A DNA stretch of 64,000 nt from Hymenobacter metallilatus (GCF_003944705.1 NZ_RWIS01000002.1:124001-188000); one strand, 5' to 3'. Counted from the first letter of the stretch, positions 18,480-27,234 are shown. Numbers and translations are program-made. Notes: generated by a model from the sequence alone, not told the origin.

Positions 18480-18538
18480 GTGCAAGGGGAGATACCGTCA
18501 AATATAGCCACTTGGCAGTAGCTGAGTGGCTGGCTGCC

Positions 18539-18583
18539 CGGTAAGGCGCCGGAATAGTTTCGTACTTTTGCGGCGCCTTACCG
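18539..18583. repeat. Perfect 13-bp inverted repeat around a promoter box
   Basis: CGGTAAGGCGCCG at 18539-18551 is repeated in reverse complement at 18571-18583, with a 19-base spacer that contains the promoter box TACTTTTG. It lies in the divergent region between the leftward GT2-wecE pair and the rightward GT4 gene. It could be an operator or a hairpin at the 5' end of the rightward mRNA. Confidence 0.75.
18563..18570 (+). promoter_or_regulatory. -7 promoter box TACTTTTG
   Basis: Exact match to TAnnTTTG, 92 bases upstream of the GT4 gene starting at 18663 and directly next to the right arm of the 13-bp inverted repeat. No confident -33 element is seen. Confidence 0.5.
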
Positions 18584-18662
18584 TATGAGTGGCGCCAGTT
18601 GTACCGGCTGAGTGTGAGCTGGCTACTCCGGTCTGCGGGCCATTGTTCGCTATACTTTTCGA

Positions 18663-19799
18663 ATGAAGATTCTCTTTCTGACCCCGTATCCAGCCGGGGA
18701 AGCCCCGTCGCAACGTTTCCGGTTTGAGCAGTACTTTCCGGCCCTGCAGGAACGGGGCATTGCCTACACCGAGCGTTCCTTCCTCGACCTGGCTACCTGG
18801 CGGATTCTGTACAAGCCCGGCCATCAGGCCGCCAAAATATGGGGTATCGTGAAGGGGTTCGGGCGGCGCGTGAAGCACATGCTGGAAGTGCCCGGCCACG
18901 ACTACGTATTCATTCACCGCGAAATAACGCCCATCGGTCCGCCCATTTTTGAGTGGGTAGTGGCGAAGCTGCTGGGTAAGAAGATCATCTACGACTTCGA
19001 CGACGCCATCTGGATGGCTCTTACCTCGAAGCATAACCAAATGGCGGCCGTGGTGAAGTGGCACAGCAAGGTGGCCTCCATCTGCCGTTGGAGCTACAAG
19101 GTGAGCTGCGGCAACGACTTCCTCTGCGACTACGCCCGGCAGTTCAACCCCCGCGTGGTGCTCAACCCCACCACCATCGACACGGTGAACCTGCACAACC
19201 GCACCAACCCGCAAACCAGCGAAAAGGTGGTGCTGGGCTGGACGGGCACCCACTCCAACATGGTGTACCTGGCCTCTCTGCTGCCCGTGCTGCGCCGGCT
19301 GGAGGAAAAATACGACTTCACCTTCCGCGTCATCTCCAACCAGGACCCGCAGCTCGACCTTAAGAGCTTCGACTACGTGCCCTGGCAGAAGGCCACCGAA
19401 ATTGCCGACCTGGTGCAGTTCAACGCCGGGGTGATGCCGCTGGAAGAGAAAATCAGCCCGTTGTCGTTGGGTAAATGCGGGTTCAAGGCCTTGCAGTACA
19501 TGTCGTTGGGTATTCCGGCGGTGGCCTCGCCGGTGGGCGTGAACACCAAAATCGTGACTAATAACGTGGATGGTTTCCTCTGCGAAACCGAGGACGACTG
19601 GTACCAGGCCCTGGCCCGGCTGATTGAGGACGCCGAGCTGCGCCGCCGCCTGGGGGCCAACGCCCAGCGCACGGTGCGGGAGCGGTACTCGGTGCTCTCG
19701 AATACCGAGAATTTTATCCGGCTGTTTTCGGCCGCTGATGCCGGTTTGCCCCAGGTAGCCACCAACTCGGCCGCTGTGCCGGCAACTGCCCACCAGTAG
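18663..19799 (+). CDS. GT4-like glycosyltransferase
   Basis: A 378-residue GT-B protein. The N terminus ILFLTPYPAGEAPSQRFRFEQY is typical of a GT4 subgroup common in Bacteroidota. VFIHREITPIGPPIFEW and KIIYDFDDAIWM follow, then VVLGWTGTHSNMVYL at the start of the second domain and PLEEKISPLSLGKCGFKALQYMSLGIPAVAS at the donor site. It has its own upstream promoter region with the 13-bp inverted repeat, so it may be controlled separately from the main glycan operon. Confidence 0.86.
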   Translation: MKILFLTPYPAGEAPSQRFRFEQYFPALQERGIAYTERSFLDLATWRILYKPGHQAAKIWGIVKGFGRRVKHMLEVPGHDYVFIHREITPIGPPIFEWVVAKLLGKKIIYDFDDAIWMALTSKHNQMAAVVKWHSKVASICRWSYKVSCGNDFLCDYARQFNPRVVLNPTTIDTVNLHNRTNPQTSEKVVLGWTGTHSNMVYLASLLPVLRRLEEKYDFTFRVISNQDPQLDLKSFDYVPWQKATEIADLVQFNAGVMPLEEKISPLSLGKCGFKALQYMSLGIPAVASPVGVNTKIVTNNVDGFLCETEDDWYQALARLIEDAELRRRLGANAQRTVRERYSVLSNTENFIRLFSAADAGLPQVATNSAAVPATAHQ

Positions 19800-19850
19800 T
19801 TGCGTAAGCGGGCCGGCTGCCGGATGGTAGCTTCTGCGGCGGGGGCCGTA

Positions 19851-19858
19851 CCTTGCCA
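19851..19858 (+). promoter_or_regulatory. -7-like promoter box
   Basis: TACCTTGC, one base away from TAnnTTTG, 20 bases upstream of the MaoC-like gene in the 79-base gap after the GT4 gene. Confidence 0.35.
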
Positions 19859-19878
19859 CTTCATCTTTTTCCTGTGCT

Positions 19879-20271
19879 ATGTTAGAAATCGGCCAGAAAG
19901 CCCAGCTCTCCAAAACCATTACCGACGCCGACGTGCGTGCCTTCGCGCAACTTTCCCTGGATACCAACCCAGTGCATCTGGATGAGGAGTACGCGCAGCA
20001 GAGCCTGTTCGGGCAGCGCATCAGCCACGGTATGCTGTATGGCTCGCTCATCAGCGCGGTGCTGGGCACGCAGCTGCCGGGGCCGGGGGCCATCTACATG
20101 GGGCAGACGTTTAAGTTTCTGAAGCCGGTTTTCCTGAACGACACTATTACGGCCCAGGTGGAAGTGCTGACGCTCAACGAGGAAAAGCACATTGCCACCC
20201 TGCAAACCACCTGCGTAAACCAGGACGGCAAGCTCGTGCTGACGGGCGAGGCCACCATGAAATACGCCTGA
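19879..20271 (+). CDS. MaoC-like (R)-specific enoyl-CoA hydratase
   Basis: A 130-residue single hot-dog domain. The block LSLDTNPVHLDEEYA carries the Asp28-x4-His33 pair that matches the catalytic Asp/His of PhaJ-type (R)-hydratases. RISHGMLYGSLISAVLG and YMGQTFKFLKPVFLNDTI complete the MaoC signature. It hydrates trans-2-enoyl-CoA to (R)-3-hydroxyacyl-CoA. Because it lies between glycan genes and a deacetylase/acyltransferase pair, it may supply 3-hydroxyacyl groups for a surface glycan; that link is only positional. Confidence 0.88.
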   Translation: MLEIGQKAQLSKTITDADVRAFAQLSLDTNPVHLDEEYAQQSLFGQRISHGMLYGSLISAVLGTQLPGPGAIYMGQTFKFLKPVFLNDTITAQVEVLTLNEEKHIATLQTTCVNQDGKLVLTGEATMKYA

Positions 20272-20289
20272 TTTACCTGCTTTAACCGT

Positions 20290-20315
20290 GGCCGGCTCCA
20301 TCCAAGAAGCCGGCC
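20290..20315 (+). terminator. GC hairpin after the MaoC-like gene
   Basis: Arms GGCCGGCT and AGCCGGCC form an 8-bp stem with a 10-base loop. It is followed by GTTGCTTGCCTT, not a clean T run, so it is a weak terminator or attenuator candidate. Confidence 0.4.
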
Positions 20316-20327
20316 GTTGCTTGCCTT

Positions 20328-21185
20328 ATGCGCAAAGTCATACTCAACGCCGACGACTTCGGGCTGTGTGCCCCGGTGAACCGCGCCATCGTGGAAAGCT
20401 ACCGGGCGGGCAACCTCACCAGCACCACCATGATGGTGGCCATGCCCGGCACGCGGGAAGGCGCTCAGCTGGCCGCCGAAAACCCCGGGCTAGCCATCGG
20501 GCTGCATTTTTGCCTTACCGAAGGCCGGCCGCTCACCAAAGCGGCTTCGCTGGTAGATGCCGACGGCAACTTTCTGGAGCGCGGGGCCCTGATGAAAAAG
20601 CTGCTGCTGGGCCGGGTGCAGCAGGCCGAGGTGGCCGCTGAGTTTGAGGCCCAGTACAACGCACTGGTGAAGCTGGGCATCCGGCCCACCCACACCGACT
20701 CGCACCAGCACACCCACATGAATCCGGTGGTGTTCGGGGCCATGCTGCCGCTGCTGAAAAAGCATCGGCTACCGGTGCGGCTGGCTATTCCGGTGAAGCC
20801 CGACCTGAAGCTGCTGCTCACGCGCCCGCCGAAATTCCTCAAGCAAAGCGTGCTCTACAAAGCCAGCCAACGGTTCCGCCGCCAGATCAGCACCCGCACC
20901 GACGATTTACTGGTATCGGTGCACGATTTGAGCACGCCCCCCACCGAGTACACTGCCGACACCCTCCGGGCGCTGGTGCACGAGGCTCCGGCCGCGGCCG
21001 AAGTGGTGGAGCTGATGGTACACCCCTATATTCCGGGGCCGGAGCTGAACCAGCTTTATCCCAAGGACCTGGCTCAACGCCAGCCATTTTTTGAGAAGTG
21101 CTACGCGGAACACCGCATCCTGACGGGCAAGCCCCTGTTTGCCAACGACCCGACTGTAACCCTGACTACCTATGGCCAACTCTGA
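20328..21185 (+). CDS. YdjC/ChbG-family carbohydrate deacetylase
   Basis: A 285-residue member of the ChbG/HpnK (YdjC) family of metal-dependent N-deacetylases. Seen: VILNADDFGL with Asp10, AIGLHFCLTEGRPL with His60, and the metal-site block THTDSHQHTHMNP (His126/His130), all at usual family positions. Members remove acetyl groups from N-acetylated sugars or related lipids. The gene overlaps the next GNAT gene by 14 bases, which suggests a deacetylate-then-acylate pair acting on an amino sugar of the locus (inference). Confidence 0.87.
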   Translation: MRKVILNADDFGLCAPVNRAIVESYRAGNLTSTTMMVAMPGTREGAQLAAENPGLAIGLHFCLTEGRPLTKAASLVDADGNFLERGALMKKLLLGRVQQAEVAAEFEAQYNALVKLGIRPTHTDSHQHTHMNPVVFGAMLPLLKKHRLPVRLAIPVKPDLKLLLTRPPKFLKQSVLYKASQRFRRQISTRTDDLLVSVHDLSTPPTEYTADTLRALVHEAPAAAEVVELMVHPYIPGPELNQLYPKDLAQRQPFFEKCYAEHRILTGKPLFANDPTVTLTTYGQL

Positions 21186-22125
21186 CGAAATTACGCTGCA
21201 CCGCGCTACGGCCGCCGACCTGGCCGACGTGGTGGAGCTCAACCGCGTTGAAAACGACGACGACCGAATGACCACCGGCTACCTCGACTGGTGGTACTTC
21301 AACAACCCGTTTAACTCCTTCAGCTTCTTCCTCTCGCGCATTGGGGGGAGGGCCTGCGGCATGTGCTCTTCCAACGATGCCCAGTTTGTTATTAATGGGC
21401 GCCCCTGGAAGGCGGGCTTCATTCAGAAGGTGCTCACCAGCAATGAGGTGAGGGGCAAAGGTTTGTTCGGCAAGCTCTACGTGAAGACCGATACCGACTT
21501 TCTGGAGCGGGGCGGCGACTGTTTCCTGGCTTTCCCCAACGCCGTAGCCAAGCCCATCTACCTGGCTAAGTACAGCTACAGCCACGGCATCTACCCCGAC
21601 CTGACGCTGCTGTTCACTAACCCGCTGCACCTGGCGGCCGGTAGTCAGCACGAGGTGGTAACTCAGCTGGATTCTACCTTCTTCCGGCAGCCAACCTTCC
21701 AGTTTGAAAACGCCATGAAGAAGGACGAGAAGTTCCTGAACTGGCGTTACCTCACCTTCAAATCGGAGCACTACAAATACGTGGCCCTGGCCGTGAAGCA
21801 GGCCGGTAAGCTGGTGGGCTATGCTTTTCTAAAGAAGATTCAGAAGAAAGGCCTGCCGGTATTCGTGCTGATGGACGTGGCTTTCCATCAACAGGCCGAT
21901 CTGGCGCACATCATTAAGCAGGCCCGCATATACGCGGCCAAGCAACTGTCGGTGGGCCTGCTGTACATGGGCAACCCGCTGATTGACGCGGCTACCAAAG
22001 GCGTGGCCCGCAAAGTGTGGCGCAACCAGTTCGATTTCCTGGTGAAAGGCAAGAACCAGGCGGAAACCGACGAGCTGGCGAAAGTCACGTTCAACTTCTT
22101 CTTCGGCGACCTGGATTTTGTATAG
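21172..22125 (+). CDS. GNAT-fold acyltransferase
   Basis: A 317-residue protein with a GNAT-type N-terminal region: ITLHRATAADLADVVELNR and VLTSNEVRGKGLFGKLY, which resembles the acyl-CoA binding R-G-x-G loop, followed by FLAFPNAVAKPIYLAKYSY. The second half (LNWRYLTFKSEHYKYVAL) resembles the C-terminal repeat found in large GNAT proteins of polysaccharide loci. The substrate is unknown. It overlaps the deacetylase gene and ends before a strong terminator, and so closes the glycan locus. Confidence 0.75.
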   Translation: MANSDEITLHRATAADLADVVELNRVENDDDRMTTGYLDWWYFNNPFNSFSFFLSRIGGRACGMCSSNDAQFVINGRPWKAGFIQKVLTSNEVRGKGLFGKLYVKTDTDFLERGGDCFLAFPNAVAKPIYLAKYSYSHGIYPDLTLLFTNPLHLAAGSQHEVVTQLDSTFFRQPTFQFENAMKKDEKFLNWRYLTFKSEHYKYVALAVKQAGKLVGYAFLKKIQKKGLPVFVLMDVAFHQQADLAHIIKQARIYAAKQLSVGLLYMGNPLIDAATKGVARKVWRNQFDFLVKGKNQAETDELAKVTFNFFFGDLDFV

Positions 22126-22143
22126 CCGACACAGCTTCTCAAC

Positions 22144-22188
22144 ATAACAGCGCGGCCCTCTCAGCTACTGAGAGGGCCGCGCTGTTAT
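22144..22188. terminator. Bidirectional terminator with a 21-bp stem
   Basis: Positions 22144-22164 and 22168-22188 are perfect reverse complements (core CGCGGCCCTCTCAG) with a 3-base loop. It lies between the convergent GNAT gene and the membrane-protein gene. Confidence 0.85.
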
Positions 22189-22205
22189 AAGGGCTGGGCA
22201 GTGCG

Positions 22206-23588
22206 CTAGGCTCCGGCCAGCTGCCGGGTAGCGGGCTGGGCAATGATGCGGCGACGCGCCTTTTTCTTCACCGGAATGGCATCCTGCAAGATGAACAGGG
22301 CCGTTACGTAGAAAGGCCACATCGGAATGCGGTAGCGCACCAGGTTGCCGAAGTTGCCGGAGGTAATGGCTGTGCCGATGGCAAACAGCACGGAGAATAC
22401 AATGCAAAACAGAACCAGAGGAGTACTGCCAATGCGGCCCAGTGTTCGGAAAAAACCCGTTTTGCGGAATACCTGAATAGTTAGGTAAGTAATCCAGAGG
22501 ATTTCCAGGCCTGAGAGCAACATAACCGGGTTATTCACTTCCCACATGAAAGGGCGGAACAACCCGATAATAATAGCCTTAGGGGCTAGCTTCGGAATAT
22601 CCTGCGGACCGGTAAAATCTTCCATCGAATAGCCGGAGTTGCCCATTCCCCGGCCTTTGTTAGCCTCTGCATGGCTAATGCTGTTGTGGTAAGTAGAAGC
22701 CACAGTAGCCCTATCCTCAATCTTGTCGAAGTCGTAGTTCTGGTTGCCGGAGGCTACTGACTGGCTAACGGCAAAACCTATAGCACCCCCGAGTACAATC
22801 ATAATAGGCATAGCCAAGGCACGCACTATTCCGGATTTGATACGGGCGCTGTACTGCGTGGTAACCCACAGCATAACCGGGGGGATAAAGCTGATAAGAA
22901 TGTAAATCTTGACGGATTTCAGCACAAACCCGGCAATGAGAATGGCGGCGGCGGCCTGCAGAACCTGCGTGCGTGCTACCAGTAAGTTATAGAAGGAGAA
23001 GAACATCCAGCCTAGTGCGCCTATGCACAAAGCATCCTTGGAAACCCCCGACCCCCAGAAAAATACAGAAGGCACAAAGAACACGGCAATGGCCAACTGC
23101 TTATACAGGCGCGGATACAGCCGCAAAAAGGTATTGTACAGCGCCCACACGCCACTAAAGCTGACGAATGCAAACATCAGCGCAATGACGGAGTACGTGT
23201 GAAAGCAGAATAGCCCAAAAAAACCGCACACTTTCACTACGAAATATTCCGTTTCGGAGTGAAACCAGTGCATCTGGGCAACATATTTCGCCATAGAGGC
23301 ATCAAACTCGTTGTTGCTGGCTAGCATGAGCTTGATGCCCACGGTCGGCGAATCGAAGAATGCCTCGTGGATAGTTTTACTCTCGTTGAAGTAGTTGAAC
23401 GTGTCGCCGCCCCCGTAATAGAACTGGTAGATAAGGCCCAGCGAAATAGCGCCCAGAAACTTGACTGACAGGGCCGGAATAAAATATCTTTTGGTCAGGG
23501 GGTTGGTAAAACGTTTCCGCAGGGCAAAGGCCAACCCATAGAACAGGCCGAGGTAAAGAGGCGTCAGAAATAAGTCCTTCAGTTCCAT
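22206..23588 (-). CDS. Polytopic inner-membrane protein, function unknown
   Basis: A 460-residue protein with about 10 hydrophobic segments and a large hydrophilic loop near residues 275-325 (SGNQNYDFDKIEDRATVAS). A short acidic motif, YYGGGDTFNYFNE near residue 58, lies in the first external loop, where GT-C-like enzymes and Wzy-like polymerases carry catalytic acids. I do not recognise a named family. It follows the TPR gene after 7 bases and shares its promoter. Placed just beyond the glycan locus, it could be the missing polymerase or another membrane glycan enzyme; that is inference. GC is lower than in the locus. Confidence 0.75.
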   Translation of the reverse strand: MELKDLFLTPLYLGLFYGLAFALRKRFTNPLTKRYFIPALSVKFLGAISLGLIYQFYYGGGDTFNYFNESKTIHEAFFDSPTVGIKLMLASNNEFDASMAKYVAQMHWFHSETEYFVVKVCGFFGLFCFHTYSVIALMFAFVSFSGVWALYNTFLRLYPRLYKQLAIAVFFVPSVFFWGSGVSKDALCIGALGWMFFSFYNLLVARTQVLQAAAAILIAGFVLKSVKIYILISFIPPVMLWVTTQYSARIKSGIVRALAMPIMIVLGGAIGFAVSQSVASGNQNYDFDKIEDRATVASTYHNSISHAEANKGRGMGNSGYSMEDFTGPQDIPKLAPKAIIIGLFRPFMWEVNNPVMLLSGLEILWITYLTIQVFRKTGFFRTLGRIGSTPLVLFCIVFSVLFAIGTAITSGNFGNLVRYRIPMWPFYVTALFILQDAIPVKKKARRRIIAQPATRQLAGA

Positions 23589-23595
23589 TGCAAGG

Positions 23596-24858
23596 TTACT
23601 TCTTAGGCTTAGCCTTCAGGTAGGCTTTGGCTTCCTGGTACTGCTCCGATTTTTTGTCAGATTTATCCAGCACCACGGTGTAGTACCGGCGTGCTGCCTG
23701 GGTGTCTTTGGCTTTATCGGCTATTCGAGCCAATGCAAGGTTAGAAAACACATAAAAACCATAGTTGGTTTCACCGTTCTGCTCAGCAAACACGATGCTG
23801 CGCTGGTAATATTCTTTGGCCTTGGTGTTGTCCTTATAGCGGTTCTGCATTAAGTATCCCATAAAGAACGTGGCGTACCGGCCACTATTGGCTTCGTAGC
23901 CCGGCAGGCCTCGGTTCAGCTTATCCAGAATATCCCGACTAACCCGCTCACACTCCCGCAACTCCCCCTGACGAAAGCAAATATTGGCGTATATCCGCTG
24001 GAAATAGCCATTATCGGGGTAGGTGGTAGCTAAGTAGCGCGAAACCGGCATGGCTTGCTCGGGCTTATCCTCTTCATTCAGAAGGATACGCATCAGAAAT
24101 ACCCGGGCCTCAGGGCCCACGTAAAAGCCGTTGTCGGCTACGTTGCGCAGCTGCTGCAGCCCTAGTTGCTTGTTGCCTTTGGGAAAAAACAGCAATACCG
24201 GTTTAAGCAGCGGGTAATTATCCGGAATCCAAACGGCGTAATAGTTGAATAGCGCTTGCCCAAACAAAAATTCCGGGCTAAGGCCATTGGCCTCTTTACT
24301 CTTATCCAGGTAATCGAGGGCCCGTTTGGCGCTAACGGTTGCCTTGCGCCAGTTGTGTCGCTCGGCGTGCAGGCGCCCATCAAAGCCATAGCCGGCGGCC
24401 AGAAAAAAACAGGCTTCGTAGTTCTTTGTATCGGCCTTATACATGGCTTCCCCCTTGGCAATGGTGGTGTCCATGTAGGCGAAGAACTGCTTATCGTAGA
24501 GCGTCGTCTGAATGCCGGAGGGCATAATTTTCCACCACGTACTCAGGCCCAGTAAGAAATAGGGCATGGGGTGGTTGGGGTACCGACGGCGCAGGCTCCG
24601 GAACTGCCGCTCAGCCTTGTCGTACTTGAAGTTGTAAAGGTTGTATACGGCCCCCTCCAACTCCGTCTGAATGTCCTTATCCAGCAGCAGCCAGCCTTTG
24701 GTATCAATGGCGGCCGGGGCTACATCCACGTTTTCCAGCCGTACCTGCTTCACTGTATCCGGAGAAGCCGAGGAGCGGGGCGTGTCCGGTTGCTGTGCCC
24801 AGCCCGCCAGCGGCAGGAATAGCAATAACAACAGAACATAGTAAAATCGTGGGAGCAT
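23596..24858 (-). CDS. Secreted TPR-repeat protein
   Basis: A 420-residue protein with an N-terminal signal peptide (YVLLLLLFLPLAGWAQQ, cut predicted after Ala21) and a helical body with tetratricopeptide-like units, for example AVYNLYNFKYDKAERQFRSLRRRYPNHP near residue 70 and NLALARIADKAKDTQAARRYYTVVL near the C terminus. It is likely periplasmic or outer-membrane associated and serves protein-protein contacts. It is co-transcribed with the downstream membrane protein (7-base gap), which suggests that the two work together at the envelope. No enzymatic motif is seen. Confidence 0.8.
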   Translation of the reverse strand: MLPRFYYVLLLLLFLPLAGWAQQPDTPRSSASPDTVKQVRLENVDVAPAAIDTKGWLLLDKDIQTELEGAVYNLYNFKYDKAERQFRSLRRRYPNHPMPYFLLGLSTWWKIMPSGIQTTLYDKQFFAYMDTTIAKGEAMYKADTKNYEACFFLAAGYGFDGRLHAERHNWRKATVSAKRALDYLDKSKEANGLSPEFLFGQALFNYYAVWIPDNYPLLKPVLLFFPKGNKQLGLQQLRNVADNGFYVGPEARVFLMRILLNEEDKPEQAMPVSRYLATTYPDNGYFQRIYANICFRQGELRECERVSRDILDKLNRGLPGYEANSGRYATFFMGYLMQNRYKDNTKAKEYYQRSIVFAEQNGETNYGFYVFSNLALARIADKAKDTQAARRYYTVVLDKSDKKSEQYQEAKAYLKAKPKK

Positions 24859-24934
24859 ATGTACACTTCAGTTGCGGTTTCACACACTAACAAGCTATGC
24901 CCTACGCCGCTATTCCAAAGGGCTAAAGTAGAAC

Positions 24935-24957
24935 ATTTGTCCTAGTTTTGGACAAAT
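24935..24957. promoter_or_regulatory. Palindromic operator candidate overlapping a -7 box
   Basis: ATTTGTCC and GGACAAAT are perfect inverted repeats separated by 7 bases. TAGTTTTG (24943-24950), a TAnnTTTG match for the rightward peptidase gene, spans the spacer. Leftward, TTTG from the palindrome sits 22 bases before TACTTTAG, a near -7 box for the TPR gene. A repressor bound here could control both directions. Confidence 0.55.
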
Positions 24958-24969
24958 AAAATACGTTGT

Positions 24970-25884
24970 ATGCAGCTTTTACACGCCCTTTGTCAGATTC
25001 CGGCACCTTCCGGTAACGAAGCCAACCTAACAGAATACTTGCTCCACTACATACACCGCTCCCAGGCAAGCTGGCGCACTCAGCCAACTGTGCTGGCCGG
25101 CGGAGAGTTCCAGGATTGCATTATTCTAGTATTTGGCCAGCCCCGCACAGCAGTGTTTGCTCACCTCGACAGTATTGGCTTTACGGTGCGCTACGGCCGA
25201 GAACTGGTACGGATTGGAGGGCCAGCTGCCGAGAGTGGGTACCGGTTGGTTGGTCACGACTCGCAGGGGGTAATAGAATGTACGTTGGTTGTAGATGATG
25301 AAACCGGGGCCTTGAGCTATAATTACCACCGGAATATTGACCGGGGTACCGAACTCACCTTCTTCTGTGACTTCCGGGAAACCGCCACCACTGTGCAAAG
25401 CTGCTACCTGGACAACCGCCTGGGCGTTTGGAACGCACTACGGTTGTGCGAGACCTTGGAACACGGCATCGTAGCATTCAGCTGCTGGGAAGAGCATGGT
25501 GGCGGCTCGGTGGCCTACCTTGCCCGTTATATCTACGAGAAATACGGCGTACGCCAGGCCCTGATTTCGGATATTACCTGGGTAACAGAAGGCGTGCAGC
25601 CGGGCCAGGGTGTGGTTATATCTCTACGCGACTCCCTGATTCCGCGCCGCAGCTACGTGGAGCGCATCCGGCGCATGGCGGAGGCGGCGGGTGTACCTCA
25701 CCAGCTGGAGGTGGAAGGTAGTGGGGGCTCTGATGCCAAAGAACTGCAGCACGGGGCCCAACCCTGGGACTGGTGCTTTATCGGCGCACCCGAGGATAAC
25801 GTGCACACGCCCCACGAAATCGTGGACAAGCGGGACATTGCGAGTATGCTGGCGCTGTACCAGGTGCTGATGCAGGAACTGTAG
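24970..25884 (+). CDS. M42-family-like aminopeptidase
   Basis: A 304-residue zinc peptidase. All expected metal ligands and catalytic acids are visible: AHLDSIG with His65, CYLDNRLG with Asp148, CWEEHG with Glu174-Glu175, ISDIT with Asp201, and NVHTPHE with His279. This is the M20/M42 co-catalytic di-metal site, with the M42 order of motifs. M42 enzymes are cytoplasmic TET aminopeptidases that trim peptides left by proteolysis. It is shorter than the usual 340-360 residues, mainly in the insert domain. Its start lies 20 bases after the -7 box inside the palindrome. Confidence 0.87.
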   Translation: MQLLHALCQIPAPSGNEANLTEYLLHYIHRSQASWRTQPTVLAGGEFQDCIILVFGQPRTAVFAHLDSIGFTVRYGRELVRIGGPAAESGYRLVGHDSQGVIECTLVVDDETGALSYNYHRNIDRGTELTFFCDFRETATTVQSCYLDNRLGVWNALRLCETLEHGIVAFSCWEEHGGGSVAYLARYIYEKYGVRQALISDITWVTEGVQPGQGVVISLRDSLIPRRSYVERIRRMAEAAGVPHQLEVEGSGGSDAKELQHGAQPWDWCFIGAPEDNVHTPHEIVDKRDIASMLALYQVLMQEL

Positions 25885-25939
25885 TTACGTACGGGATAAA
25901 CCCAGACCTTTGCCGCGTATCAACCGCCAAGTACCAAGC

Positions 25940-27121
25940 GTGAGTCTTTCTACGAAACCACTGGCCCAAAGCCCCCCCCTGCAACATCTCACCTATCAGG
26001 AGCTAGATATTTTGCACACACTACGTGGCTTCTGCGCCTTTTACGTAGTGATTTTTCATGCCAAATTTATTTTGTGGTCGGGCGGAAGGCAGTACCTGCA
26101 GGTGCATCCACGCACAACCTGGGGTATACTGGATTATCTGGCTTTTGGGGCGGATATGCTGAGCTCGGCTGGCTATGAGATGGTAATTTTCTTTTTCGTG
26201 CTGTCGGGGTTTTTTATACGGTATGCGCAGTTGCGCAAGCATCGTAAACCAATAGCCTTTTATAAAAACCGAATTGTACGCATCTATCCGCCTTTTCTCT
26301 TTGCCTCAGTACTGGCGGCGGTAGGGGTATGGTGCATTGCGCAGGGGGTTCCGGCAGCATTGGCCACCGACAACGGCCGCGAACTGAATGCTACTCTGGC
26401 TCAGGCCTGGCAGGAGCTCCGTACCCTGGGAGTGGGCGGGGTAGCGCGTACGCTCGGGTTTATGCAGGTTGGTAATGTGTATATCGGGTACAATGATGTG
26501 TACTGGTCGTTGCTGCCGGAGGCTATTTTCTACTTGGTAGTTCCCTTGGCCTTCTGGCGCATCTGGGCGTATTATGGCGTATCCGTAGTGTTGCACGTAG
26601 TGGGCTTGCTCTGGACCCAGCACGGCCCTTTAAACCCCTTCACCGACTACCTGCTAACCTTCAATTTTTACTTTGCAGTGGGGGCCATGTTCTACGATGT
26701 GGTGGTACGCACACCTTGGCTGACGTGGACGCGGCGGGTGCCTGGCTGGGTACTGTATGTATTGCTGGCGGGACTGTTTGGCGGATTGCTACTCTTGGCA
26801 GTGCTGAAGCTCAAGCCACTGTCCGGACTAGTATCGGCCCTGCTAGCAATACTGAGCATGTCGACGCTGCTGGCCGGAAAAGTTTCCGGACAAAACCTGC
26901 TGATGCGCCTGCTGCACACAACAGGGGTATTCAGCTTTTCCCTCTACCTCTACCATTTTCCACTGCTGTTACTCTGTTACAGCGCCCTGGTATTGCTAAC
27001 GGGAGAAACTGTATTCTATGCCCGTTACTACTGGTTGGCTCTGCCTTTGGTAACAGGCGTAGCGTATATGCTATACTGGCTAACCGAGCGGGTTTCCGTG
27101 GCTTATTTCCGAAAAGTATAA
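25940..27121 (+). CDS. Acyltransferase-3 family membrane protein (OafA/YrhL type)
   Basis: An integral membrane acyltransferase of 393 residues. Seen: LHTLRGFCAFYVVIFHA with the conserved His40 in the first helix, FFFVLSGFFIRYAQLRK, and YKNRIVRIYPPFLF, the signature order of the acyltransferase-3 domain, followed by about ten membrane segments. Such proteins O-acetylate or succinylate surface glycans or lipids. Start: the first ATG-like codon is a TTG at 25910, which overlaps ACCTTTGC, a likely -7 box; GTG 25940 is preferred. Its place next to the glycan region suggests that it decorates that polymer. Confidence 0.85.
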   Translation: MSLSTKPLAQSPPLQHLTYQELDILHTLRGFCAFYVVIFHAKFILWSGGRQYLQVHPRTTWGILDYLAFGADMLSSAGYEMVIFFFVLSGFFIRYAQLRKHRKPIAFYKNRIVRIYPPFLFASVLAAVGVWCIAQGVPAALATDNGRELNATLAQAWQELRTLGVGGVARTLGFMQVGNVYIGYNDVYWSLLPEAIFYLVVPLAFWRIWAYYGVSVVLHVVGLLWTQHGPLNPFTDYLLTFNFYFAVGAMFYDVVVRTPWLTWTRRVPGWVLYVLLAGLFGGLLLLAVLKLKPLSGLVSALLAILSMSTLLAGKVSGQNLLMRLLHTTGVFSFSLYLYHFPLLLLCYSALVLLTGETVFYARYYWLALPLVTGVAYMLYWLTERVSVAYFRKV

Positions 27122-27234
27122 GCGTGTGGGCAGAGAGTTCTGCCTCAGAGAGTTGGAGTTGCTGGTAAAACCTCTATTTTACTCGCCAAATCGTTCCTTT
27201 CTCTCCCAACCTTAACTCCCTGTTCCCACCGTTT

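Noticed and set aside
18498-20093. A 531-codon minus-strand open frame opposite a GT4 gene
   Set aside because: The plus-strand gene has clear GT4 motifs; the antisense frame has none and crosses several promoters and gene ends.
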